From the NCBI RefSeq assembly GCF_000993785.3, contig NZ_CP009922.3, positions 2,046,001 through 2,110,000 of the forward strand: DNA of 64,000 bases, in the 5' to 3' direction. This document shows, one piece after another, positions 20,330 to 28,487 of the stretch. Each line of letters begins with the position of its first letter. Within the stretch, counting starts at the first letter, position 1. The position numbers and the translations under genes were made by a program. Source of the stretch: Streptomyces xiamenensis. GTDB taxonomy: Bacteria > Actinomycetota > Actinomycetes > Streptomycetales > Streptomycetaceae. The notes beneath the pieces are model-generated. The model saw nothing but the letters and a program-made list of their open reading frames with translations. It searched no databases and was not told the DNA's origin.

Positions 20330-22201
20330 TCAGTCTCCGGGTGGCAGGGTTCCCTCGGTGAGGCCGTCGACGGTGCCCTGGACCAGTTGCCGTCCGAGAT
20401 CGGCCGCGTGCTGGAGGGCGTCCTCGAACGCGGCGAGATCACGGAAGCCGCGCCCGTACCGGCGCTGCGTCTCCAGCGGCAGCCGGGGGACCTTCAGCCG
20501 CCGGACGTCCACGCGGGTCGCGCTGGAGGCGTAGCTGCTGGCCTGCCGGGTGTTGGCGGTGCCCCGCAGGAACCCGGCGAGGAACCAGGGGTCCAGGGCC
20601 GCGGTGTCCGGGCGCAGCAGGGACAGCCGGCGGTCCGGCGGTTCGCCCGCGCCGGCGTCGGTGACGACATGGGTGGCGGAGCCGTCCAGCAGCAGCGGGA
20701 CGAGGACGTCCCCGGCGCGGGTGGCGGGCGGCGGCTCTCCGGCGGCGGAGTGCGTGTGCAGTTCGAGGGCGCCGGCGCGGATGAGTTCGCCGATGGTGAC
20801 GGTGGACCAGTGCGCGCCGGGCGCGGTGCCGCTTCCCTCGTCCGGGTGGACGGCGGCGGCCAGGGACGCGGTACGGCGCAGGGTGCCGCGCAGTTCTTCC
20901 TGCACGGCGGCCAGGGCGGCGGTCCCGGTGGCCTCGGTGGGCGGCGGGAGGTGGCGGGCGGGGGCCAGGTCGACCTCGTCGTCCAGGAGGTCGATGACCG
21001 GCAGCGCCCGGCGGGTGCCGGGGACGGGGCCGATGTCGCCCGCGCGCCGGAACTCCTGCCAGGCGTCGAGGATCGTGCGGCGCAGCCCGGGCCAGTCCAG
21101 GCCCGCGCGGCCGCCGGCCGGACGGTGCGTGGTGGCGGTGTCGACGACCAGCAGCCGGGGGTCGGGGGCGGTGGTGCCGTCGGGCTTGCGCAGCACCCAC
21201 AGATGGAGCGGGAGGCTGTGCGGCGGGGCTGCGCCGGCGGGCAGCGCGATGACGGCGCGCAGCGCCCCGCGGCGCAGCAGGGCGGCGCGGACCCGGCGTC
21301 CGGTGCGGCGGGAGGCGGCGGCGGGGGGCATCAGCAGGACGGCGGTGCCGCCGGGGCGCAGCCGGGCCAGGGCGTGCTGGACCCAGGCGAGTTCGGATTC
21401 GGCGCGGGCGGGCAGGCCGTACTCCCAGCGGGCGTCGTAGGTCAGCTCGCCGTGGCCCCAGTGGCGTTCGTTGAACGGTGGGTGGCACAGCACGGCGTCG
21501 ACGGTGAGGTGCGGGAAGGCGTCGGCGAGCAGGGAGTCGCCGTCGCGGACCTGGACGGTGGCGGAGCCGCGCAGGGCCAGGCGCAGGGCGCCGAGCCGGG
21601 CGAGCACCGGGTCGGCGTCCTGGCCGTACAGCTCGGTGGGCGGCGCGGCGGGTCCGCGCCGGGCGGCGGCGAGCAGGCCGCCCGCGCCGCAGGCCGGGTC
21701 GAGGACGGAGTGGGCCGGTCCGGCCAGGGCGGCCATCAGGTCGGCGGTCTCGGGCGGGGTGAGGGTGAGCCGGGCGGCGGCGCCGTCGGTGTAGCGGCCG
21801 AGCGCGAACTCGTACGCCTCGGCCGGGTCGCTCCCGGCGGCGGCGCGGGCGGCGGCGCGGGCGAGGGGGGTGTCGGGCGGGCCACCGCCTCCCGGGGTCC
21901 CGGCGCCGTGGCCCAGGTACTGCTCGCCGAGCGCGGTCAGGGCGGCGCTCTGGCCCGCAGGGTCGGACTCGATCAGCTGCCACAGCCGTTCGCGCGGCGG
22001 CACCTCGGCGAGTTTGCCCTGGTCGCGCAGCCATCGTTCGATCTCGGCGAGGGAGAACGTGGGGCTGGTCTCGGTGCCGCCGACGGGCCGGGGGAAGTGC
22101 TCGTAGCGGCGGCGCCAGTTGCTGACGGCGGCGCGGCCGACGCCGGCGAGGCGGGCGATCCCGGCCGCGGTGACCTCGGTGGTGTGGTCCGGCACCTGCA
22201 T
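20330..22201 (-). CDS. N6-adenine DNA methyltransferase-like protein
   Basis: 623 aa if ATG 22201 is used (MQVPDHTTEVTAAG); ATGs at 22210 and 22219 are alternatives. N-terminal helix-turn-helix (AGIARLAGVGRAAVSNWRRR), then a Rossmann methyltransferase with SAM motif DPACGAGG (168-175) and motif IV CHPPFN (239-244). The usual N/D/S before PP is His here, encoded by CAC. The C-terminal ~200 residues resemble a specificity domain (LKVPRLPLETQRRYG). No restriction endonuclease gene is nearby. It may be an orphan modification enzyme or a methyltransferase fold turned to regulation. Confidence 0.85.
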   Translation of the reverse strand: MQVPDHTTEVTAAGIARLAGVGRAAVSNWRRRYEHFPRPVGGTETSPTFSLAEIERWLRDQGKLAEVPPRERLWQLIESDPAGQSAALTALGEQYLGHGAGTPGGGGPPDTPLARAAARAAAGSDPAEAYEFALGRYTDGAAARLTLTPPETADLMAALAGPAHSVLDPACGAGGLLAAARRGPAAPPTELYGQDADPVLARLGALRLALRGSATVQVRDGDSLLADAFPHLTVDAVLCHPPFNERHWGHGELTYDARWEYGLPARAESELAWVQHALARLRPGGTAVLLMPPAAASRRTGRRVRAALLRRGALRAVIALPAGAAPPHSLPLHLWVLRKPDGTTAPDPRLLVVDTATTHRPAGGRAGLDWPGLRRTILDAWQEFRRAGDIGPVPGTRRALPVIDLLDDEVDLAPARHLPPPTEATGTAALAAVQEELRGTLRRTASLAAAVHPDEGSGTAPGAHWSTVTIGELIRAGALELHTHSAAGEPPPATRAGDVLVPLLLDGSATHVVTDAGAGEPPDRRLSLLRPDTAALDPWFLAGFLRGTANTRQASSYASSATRVDVRRLKVPRLPLETQRRYGRGFRDLAAFEDALQHAADLGRQLVQGTVDGLTEGTLPPGD

Positions 22202-22388
22202 CACTCCCATCCCCGCCATCCCCGGTTCGTGTGTGTAACGGACCTTACCTACCCCGGGCTGCCCTCTCGATACACGGGCAGCCCAAATCGGGCACTCATT
22301 TCTCGTGTTGACGCGGTTCACAGGCTGTGCTGTAGTTACGCCATCGGTTCACGAAGAGCCGGGACAACACCCTGGGAGGGGACCCGTC

Positions 22389-23018
22389 ATGACCGCCACC
22401 GCCACGCCGCAGCCCCGTACCTCCTTCCGCCGCCGTCGGATCCAGGCCCTGGCCGGACTCGCGGCCGTCACCCTGGCCCTGGGCGCGCTGACCGCCTGCG
22501 GCGAGGACAAGCCGACCAAGAACGAGGGGGCGGCGAGCCCGGCGGACAGCGACACGACGCAGGAGGAGACCCCGGACGAGGACACCGCGGAGGATGACGC
22601 GGCGGACGACGCGGCGGCCGGGAGCGGCTCGGACTACTTCACCGTCGACGACATGGCGGTGTGGGAGGAGAGCGGGATCGAGATCAGCGCGGAGGCCCCC
22701 GAGGCCTTCACCCCGGGCGAGTACGCGTTCGTCGAGGCCGAGGAGTACGACGCCTACAAGGTCGAGTTCACCCTGACGAACACGGGCACCGAGCGGCTGG
22801 AAACCGCCTTCATCATGCCGTTCGCCTACGACGAGAACGGCATCGAGGTCGAGGACATCTTCGACGGCGACATCGGCATGGGCTTCCAGAGCAAGGTCGA
22901 CCCGGGTGTCACCGTCACCGCCGAGTACGGTTTCGCGCTTCCCCCCGGCAGCACGTCCTTCACCGTCGAGATCTCCGACCTCCTCGACGAGGAAGCGGTC
23001 TGGAAGTTCGAGCTCTGA
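22389..23018 (+). CDS. secreted lipoprotein with Ig-like domain
   Basis: 209 aa from ATG 22389 with GGGAGGGGA upstream. Lipoprotein signal: basic FRRRRIQ, hydrophobic core, lipobox LTAC. After a very acidic Asp/Glu/Ala/Thr spacer (~35-80) comes a beta-rich domain (YKVEFTLTNTGTERL..VTAEYGFALPPGSTSFTVEI) like DUF4352 or telomeric-repeat-type Ig folds of cell-surface lipoproteins. Role unknown. Convergent with mfd across strong hairpins. Confidence 0.85.
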   Translation: MTATATPQPRTSFRRRRIQALAGLAAVTLALGALTACGEDKPTKNEGAASPADSDTTQEETPDEDTAEDDAADDAAAGSGSDYFTVDDMAVWEESGIEISAEAPEAFTPGEYAFVEAEEYDAYKVEFTLTNTGTERLETAFIMPFAYDENGIEVEDIFDGDIGMGFQSKVDPGVTVTAEYGFALPPGSTSFTVEISDLLDEEAVWKFEL

Positions 23019-23026
23019 GGCGCCGC

Positions 23027-23082
23027 CCCCTCGGCGTCCGCCCGGCGCTGAACGGAGGGAGCGGCGGGCGGACGCCGAGGGG
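23027..23082. terminator. 17-bp perfect inverted repeat, lipoprotein/mfd intergenic
   Basis: 23027-23043 pairs exactly with 23066-23082 around a 22-nt loop, 9 nt past the lipoprotein stop. It is a strong candidate rho-independent terminator without a U tract. Confidence 0.8.
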
Positions 23083-23117
23083 CCCGGGGTACGTACGGCG
23101 CGTACGTACCCCGGGCC
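23081..23117. terminator. second 17-bp perfect inverted repeat
   Basis: GGCCCGGGGTACGTACG at 23081-23097 pairs with its exact complement at 23101-23117 around a 3-nt loop, 28 nt past the mfd stop. It shares its first two bases with the preceding hairpin, so the two compete or stack. Confidence 0.8.
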
Positions 23118-23144
23118 CCTCCCGCGTGCTCGTGCGCTCCTGGG

Positions 23145-26100
23145 TCAGGACCCCGGGATCGTCGTCAGGAACTCGCCCGTCCACGCCAGCAGCTGCCGCC
23201 CCGTCAGCGGCTTCCCGCCGACCCTCGCCGTCGCGGGGCGCGGCACCAGCACCTGCCCCGCCGCCCGCTTCACCACGGACCCCGGGTACACCCGGGTCAG
23301 CCGCAGCTCCTGCGACTCGCGCAGCTCCACCGGCGAGAAGCGGATCTTGTTGCCCTGGAGCGTGATGTCCCCCACCCCGCAGGACCGCGCCAGCATCCGC
23401 AGCCCCGCCACCAGCAGCAGGTTCTCCACCGGCTCGGGCAGCGGACCGTAGCGGTCGGTCAGCTCCTCGCGCACCGCCGCGATGTCCTCCTCCGTCGTCG
23501 CCGCCGCGATCGAGCGGTACGCCTGGAGCCGCAGCCGCTCACCCGGCGCGTAGTCGTGCGGCACATGGGCGTCCACCGGCAGCTCGATCTTCACCTCCAG
23601 CGGCGCCTCCTCCGGCTCGCCGCCACCGGCCTCCAGCGTCGCCCGGTAGTCCGCCACCGCCTCGCCGACCATCCGCACATACAGATCGAAGCCCACCCCG
23701 GCGATGTGCCCGGACTGCTCCCCGCCCAGCAGATTGCCCGCGCCCCGGATCTCCAGGTCCTTCATCGCCACGTACATGCCCGCGCCCATCTCGGTGTGCT
23801 GGGCGATCGTCGCCAGCCGCTCGTGCGCGGTCTCCGTCAGCGGACGCTCCGGCGGGTAGAGGAAGTACGCGTAGCCGCGCTCGCGGCCCCGGCCCACCCG
23901 GCCGCGCAGCTGGTGCAGCTGCGAGAGCCCGAAGGTGTCGCCGCGCTCCACGATCAGGGTGTTGGCGTTGGAGATGTCGATGCCGGACTCCACGATCGTC
24001 GTCGAGACCAGCACGTCGAACTTCTTCTCCCAGAAGTCCACCACCACCTGCTCCAGCGCCGACTCGCTCATCTGCCCGTGCGCCGTGGCGATCCGCGCCT
24101 CCGGCACGATCGCGCGCAGCCGCGCCGCCGCCCGGTCGATGGACTCCACCCGGTTGTGGATGTAGAAGACCTGGCCCTCGCGCAGCAGCTCACGCCGCAG
24201 CGCCGCCCCGATCTGCTTCTCCTCGTACGGGCCGACGAACGTCAGCACCGGGTGCCGCTCCTCCGGCGGCGTGGTGATCGTCGACATCTCCCGGATGCCG
24301 GTCACCGCCATCTCCAGAGTGCGCGGGATCGGCGTCGCCGACATCGTCAGCACGTCCACGTTGGCCCGCAGCTTCTTCAGCTGCTCCTTGTGCTCGACGC
24401 CGAACCGCTGCTCCTCGTCCACGATCACCAGACCGAGGTCCTTGAACTTCACCTCCGAGGAGAACAGCCGGTGGGTGCCGATCACCACGTCCACCGACCC
24501 CTCGCGCAGCCCTTCGAGCACCGCCTTGGAGTCGGACTCCGACTGGAAGCGGGAGAGCGCCCGCACCGCCACCGGGAACTGCGCGTACCGCTCGGAGAAC
24601 GTGCCGAAGTGCTGCTGCACGAGGAGGGTGGTGGGCACCAGCACCGCCACCTGCTTGCCCTCCTGCACCGCCTTGAACGCGGCGCGCACCGCGATCTCGG
24701 TCTTGCCGTACCCGACGTCGCCGCAGATCAGCCGGTCCATCGGGACCGACTTCTCCATGTCCTCCTTGACCTCCCCGATCGTGGTGAGCTGATCGGGAGT
24801 CTCGGCGTAGGGGAAGGCGTCCTCCAGCTCCCGCTGCCAGGGGGTGTCCGGGCCGAAGGCGTGCCCGGGGGCCGCCATCCGCGCCGAGTACAGCTTGATC
24901 AGGTCGGCGGCGATCTCCTTGACCGCCTTCTTCGCCCGCGCCTTGGTCTTGGTCCAGTCCGCGCCGCCCAGCCGGTGCAGGGTCGGCGCCTCACCGCCCA
25001 CGTACTTGGTGACCTGCTCCAGCTGGTCGGTGGGGACGAACAGCCGGTCGCCGGGCTGGCCGCGCTTGGCCGGGGCGTACTCCACCAGCAGGTACTCGCG
25101 GGTCGCGCCCTGCACGGTGCGCTGCACCATCTCGATGTAGCGGCCCACCCCGTGCTGCTCGTGGACGATGTAGTCGCCGGCCTCCAGGGTCAGCGGGTCC
25201 AGCGTCTTGCGGCGGCGGGCCGGCATCCGGGCGCCGTCGCGGCCGGCCGCCTTCTGCCCGGTGAGGTCGGTCTCGGTGAGAACCGCCAGGCGCAGCGCCG
25301 GATCGGTGAAGCCGTGCTCGATCGCGCCGCAGGCCACATGGACCAGCGCGGGCGCGATCTCGCCCGGCAGGCCCCTGGCCGCCAGCCGGGCCGCGATGCC
25401 CTCGCCCGACAGCACCTCGGCGGTGCGGGAGGCCGGGCCCTGGCCCTCGGTGAGGTAGACGACGCGCCAGCCGTCCGCCAGCCAGCCCTTGGTGTCGGCG
25501 AGCGCCCGCGCGGTGTCGCCCCGGTAGGACTCGGCGGCCCGCAGCCCCAGCCGGACGCTGTCGTCCTCGGCGGTGGCGTCCGCGCTGAACGGGCTGACCG
25601 TCCACCACGGCATGCCCAGCTCGGCGGCGTGCTCGCGCACCTCGGCGATGCCGCGCAGCGAGGCGGCGCCGACATCGATGGGCGCGTCCCCGCCGCCGGC
25701 GCTCGCCGCCCAGGAGGCCATCAGGAACTCCTGGCTGGTGGCGACCAGGTCGGCCGCCCGGGTGCGGACCCGCTCCGGGTCGCACACCACGGCCATCGCC
25801 CCGGCGGGCAGGACGTCCAGCAGCAGCTCCATGTCATCGACCAGGACCGGGGCGAGGGACTCCATACCCTCCACCGCGATGCCCTCGGCGATCTTGCCGA
25901 GCAGTTCACCCAGCTCCGGATGCTCCTCGGCGAGCACGGCGGCCCGCTCCCGTACGGCGTCGGTCAGCAGCAGCTCACGGCACGGCGGCGCCCACAGGCC
26001 GTGCTCGGCGATCTCCAGGGACCGCTGGTCGGCGACCTTGAAGTAGCGGATCTCCTCGATCTCGTCGCCCCACAGCTCCACCCGCAGCGGGTGCTCCTCG

Positions 26101-26687
26101 GTGGGCGGGAAGACATCGAGGATGCCGCCGCGCACGGCGAACTCGCCGCGCTTCTCGACCAGCTCCACCCGCTGGTACGCGGCGGCGGCGAGCGCGGCGG
26201 TCACCCGCTCCAGCTGGACGCTCTGCCCGCCCCGCAGGCTGACCGGCTCCAGGTCACCGAGCCCGGCCACCTGCGGCTGGAGCACGGAGCGGATCGGCGC
26301 GACCACGACGGAGACGGGACCGGCGCCCGGGTCGTCCGCGCTCGGGTGAGCCAGGCGGCGCAGGACGGCGAGCCGGCGGCCGACGGTGTCGGCGCGCGGC
26401 GAGAGCCGCTCGTGCGGCAGCGTCTCCCAGGACGGGTACTCGACGACGCCGTCCGGGGGCAGCAGCGAGCGCAGCGCGGCGGCCAGGTCCTCGGCCTCCC
26501 GCCCGGTGGCGGTGACGGCCAGCACGGTACGTCCGGCACCGCGCGCCAGGGCGGCGACGGACAGCGCCCGGGCGGCGGGTGGCCCGACGAGATCCACCTG
26601 CCGGCGCGTGCCGGCGCGCGCGGCGGTGACCGCCTCGGCGAGGGCGGGATCTTCGACGACGGCATCGAGCAGGCCGTGCAGGCTCAT
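23145..26687 (-). CDS. mfd: transcription-repair coupling factor
   Basis: 1180 aa from ATG 26687 (MSLHGLLDAVV). Mfd removes RNA polymerase stalled at lesions and recruits UvrA. Order: degenerate UvrB-like N-terminal domain (~40-400), RNAP-interaction domain (DYIVHEQHGVGRYIEM..), SF2 helicase core with Walker A GDVGYGKTEIA, DEEQRFG box, SATPIPRTLEM and QLRGRVGRG, then the TRCF C-terminal domain. Full length. An in-frame upstream extension to 26753 lacks support. Convergent with the lipoprotein gene. Confidence 0.97.
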   Translation of the reverse strand: MSLHGLLDAVVEDPALAEAVTAARAGTRRQVDLVGPPAARALSVAALARGAGRTVLAVTATGREAEDLAAALRSLLPPDGVVEYPSWETLPHERLSPRADTVGRRLAVLRRLAHPSADDPGAGPVSVVVAPIRSVLQPQVAGLGDLEPVSLRGGQSVQLERVTAALAAAAYQRVELVEKRGEFAVRGGILDVFPPTEEHPLRVELWGDEIEEIRYFKVADQRSLEIAEHGLWAPPCRELLLTDAVRERAAVLAEEHPELGELLGKIAEGIAVEGMESLAPVLVDDMELLLDVLPAGAMAVVCDPERVRTRAADLVATSQEFLMASWAASAGGGDAPIDVGAASLRGIAEVREHAAELGMPWWTVSPFSADATAEDDSVRLGLRAAESYRGDTARALADTKGWLADGWRVVYLTEGQGPASRTAEVLSGEGIAARLAARGLPGEIAPALVHVACGAIEHGFTDPALRLAVLTETDLTGQKAAGRDGARMPARRRKTLDPLTLEAGDYIVHEQHGVGRYIEMVQRTVQGATREYLLVEYAPAKRGQPGDRLFVPTDQLEQVTKYVGGEAPTLHRLGGADWTKTKARAKKAVKEIAADLIKLYSARMAAPGHAFGPDTPWQRELEDAFPYAETPDQLTTIGEVKEDMEKSVPMDRLICGDVGYGKTEIAVRAAFKAVQEGKQVAVLVPTTLLVQQHFGTFSERYAQFPVAVRALSRFQSESDSKAVLEGLREGSVDVVIGTHRLFSSEVKFKDLGLVIVDEEQRFGVEHKEQLKKLRANVDVLTMSATPIPRTLEMAVTGIREMSTITTPPEERHPVLTFVGPYEEKQIGAALRRELLREGQVFYIHNRVESIDRAAARLRAIVPEARIATAHGQMSESALEQVVVDFWEKKFDVLVSTTIVESGIDISNANTLIVERGDTFGLSQLHQLRGRVGRGRERGYAYFLYPPERPLTETAHERLATIAQHTEMGAGMYVAMKDLEIRGAGNLLGGEQSGHIAGVGFDLYVRMVGEAVADYRATLEAGGGEPEEAPLEVKIELPVDAHVPHDYAPGERLRLQAYRSIAAATTEEDIAAVREELTDRYGPLPEPVENLLLVAGLRMLARSCGVGDITLQGNKIRFSPVELRESQELRLTRVYPGSVVKRAAGQVLVPRPATARVGGKPLTGRQLLAWTGEFLTTIPGS

Positions 26688-26905
26688 GGAGGTCCATCCG
26701 GTCCGGTCACGGGGCGGGCAGGCACGCACAACAGCCCGGTACGCGCAGCGCACCGGGTTTCCCCCAGCCTACGCCTCCACACCTCCACCCAAATGGGTGC
26801 ATCGTGCAAGCGGATGGATACACCTGGTGACCGGCGGTAGAGGGAGGCGGGGACGGGGAACGAACCCTGTGGGTCGTTTCACGTTCGGAACTACGGGGTG
26901 GTCGT

Positions 26906-27403
26906 GTGTACAGGCAGCCGGGCACGTATGCGCGCACGCGCCGCCGCAGACCGGGACGCCCGCCCGCCTTCGGCACCCTGGCGGCGATCGCCCTGGGCAT
27001 CACGCTGACCGCGTTCGCCGGCCAGTGGTACCTGGACCGCGCGGTGAACCATGTGGCGGGCGGCTGGCGGGAGAGCTCCTGCGAGGAGGCGTACACGGCG
27101 GCCGGCTTCGAGCCGCCGCAGGAGGTCGCGGACGCCCGCTGCGCGCGCCGGGCGGCGGACTTCGCGGCGGTCTTCACGGTGCGGGGCCCGGATTTCGAGG
27201 ACTGGCTGAATGAGCAGCACGGCCTGGACACGGCGGCCCTGCACCACCCGCCGACCGCGCCGGAGAGCTCGGCGGACCACACCCTTCAGTGGTCCCCGCC
27301 CGACCACGCCCCGGCGCTGACCCGTTCGCAGTCGGGCCTGAGCGTGACGGCCTACGGCACCCCGGAGGGCGACACGCGGGTGCGCTGGCTGTTCAGCGCT
27401 TGA
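26906..27403 (+). CDS. hypothetical membrane-anchored protein
   Basis: 165 aa from GTG 26906 after GGGGTGG. Arg-rich N-terminus (YARTRRRRPGRP), one membrane helix (~24-42, LAAIALGITLTAFAGQW), then an extracytoplasmic domain with two Cys (SSCEEAY and DARCARR) that could form a disulfide. Family not recognised. Its last 11 nt overlap the convergent Uma2 remnant. Confidence 0.75.
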   Translation: MYRQPGTYARTRRRRPGRPPAFGTLAAIALGITLTAFAGQWYLDRAVNHVAGGWRESSCEEAYTAAGFEPPQEVADARCARRAADFAAVFTVRGPDFEDWLNEQHGLDTAALHHPPTAPESSADHTLQWSPPDHAPALTRSQSGLSVTAYGTPEGDTRVRWLFSA

Positions 27404-27798
27404 GGAGCAGATCCGCTTCGATCTCGATCTTCGCCCCGATGGACTCGGGGAGCACGAGCGACTCCCCCGGCCGGTACACGGACTGGGTGCGGTACTCCAC
27501 CCACCGGGTCGGTGAGCACGAGGACCCTGCCGTGCTTGCGGTCGCCGATCACGTACACGGGCACCTGGGCCTCGGTGTACGCCGCGCGCTCTCGCTCCAG
27601 GTCGTCGCGCCAGTCGGAGGAGGTGATCTCGACGACCATCCGGAAGACGGACGGCCGGTAGCAGTTGTGGCCGACGAGGTGGTCCTGGTAGTCGTCGTCC
27701 ACCACGGCCGGGTCGGGAGCCGCGTGGCCCTCCCGGCCGGTGGGCAGCCAGAGCCCGATGGCCTGTGCGACCCGAATCGATTCTGCTACGCGGGACAC
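27393..27798 (-). pseudogene. Uma2-family nuclease remnant, truncated and frameshifted
   Basis: Uma2 proteins have a PD-(D/E)XK-type fold and form large families in Streptomyces. Here the reading starts mid-domain (GLWLPTG..PDPAVVDDD), continues through YRPSVFRMVVEITSSDW and VPVYVIGDRKHGRVLVLTDPV, then jumps frame near 27515. The last segment (EYRTQSVYRPGESLVLPESI..) reads to a stop at 27393. Removing one base near 27510-27520 restores it. The first half of the family is absent upstream, where a TetR gene ends. It is a decayed copy. Confidence 0.8.
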
Positions 27799-27799
27799 G

Positions 27800-28420
27800 T
27801 CAACGCGGCGCGGCGCTCAGACCCGTCAGGAGGAGGTCGAGGCCGGCGTGGAATTCCTCCGCCGCCGGGACCCGGGCCGCCTCGCTCGCGGTGCGGGACA
27901 GCAGGGGGTACGCCTCGGGCGGCAGGTCGGCCAGGGCCGTGGTGGCCTCGCCGGAGAGCGGGGCCAGGTGTTCGTTCTGCAGAGCGCCGGTCAGGTAGGC
28001 GAGCAGGGCGCGCAGGGCCAGGGCGCGGCGGCGCGGGGTGAAGCCGGCGGCGGTGAGGACACGCAGGACAGCCTCCGACCACAGCTGGACGGCGGCGGAG
28101 GTGTGCCGGTGGCTGACCGTCAGCGGGACCACCCCGGGGTGCGCGGCGACCGCCGCGCGTACCCGGTCCAGGAGTTGGGCGAGCTGCCGCTGCCAGGGTT
28201 CGCCGGGCGGGGGCGCGGTGTGGACGGTGCCGAGCACCAGGTCCACCACCTGCCGTTCCAGGGCCTGGCGGTCCGGGACGTAGCGGTACAGGGACATGGT
28301 GGCGATGCCCAGTTCGGTGGCCACCGCGCGCATGGACAGGCCGGGGAGGCCGTCGCGGTCGATGACGGTGAGGGCCGCGGTGGCGAGCTGGTGCGGGGTC
28401 AGGGAGCGGGGACGGGGCAC
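27800..28420 (-). CDS. TetR-family transcriptional regulator
   Basis: 206 aa from GTG 28420. The N-terminal helix-turn-helix is clear (LSMRAVATELGIATMSLYRYVPDRQALE), followed by a TetR C-terminal all-helical domain (TetR_C_1-like, with RALALRALLAYLTGALQ). It lies 67 nt downstream of an FtsX-type permease on the same strand, the usual neighbour of drug-exporter regulators. A palindrome at 28429-28445 directly before the start suggests autoregulation. Confidence 0.9.
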   Translation of the reverse strand: MPRPRSLTPHQLATAALTVIDRDGLPGLSMRAVATELGIATMSLYRYVPDRQALERQVVDLVLGTVHTAPPPGEPWQRQLAQLLDRVRAAVAAHPGVVPLTVSHRHTSAAVQLWSEAVLRVLTAAGFTPRRRALALRALLAYLTGALQNEHLAPLSGEATTALADLPPEAYPLLSRTASEAARVPAAEEFHAGLDLLLTGLSAAPR

Positions 28421-28428
28421 GGCCGAAA

Positions 28429-28445
28429 AGCGTACACCATACGCT
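28429..28445. promoter_or_regulatory. candidate TetR operator
   Basis: AGCGTA-CACCA-TACGCT is a perfect 6-bp inverted repeat with a 5-nt spacer, 9 nt upstream of the TetR start and in the gap after the permease stop. Size and position fit a TetR-dimer site. Confidence 0.6.
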
Positions 28446-28487
28446 CACGACCTGCCCCGACGCACCCCGACCCCGTACCCCGGCCGG

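Noticed and set aside
23556..26840. 1094-aa plus-strand frame opposite mfd
   Set aside because: It is the reverse complement of a fully conserved mfd; composition is His/Arg/Val-rich with no known motif, the usual antisense artefact in high-GC DNA.
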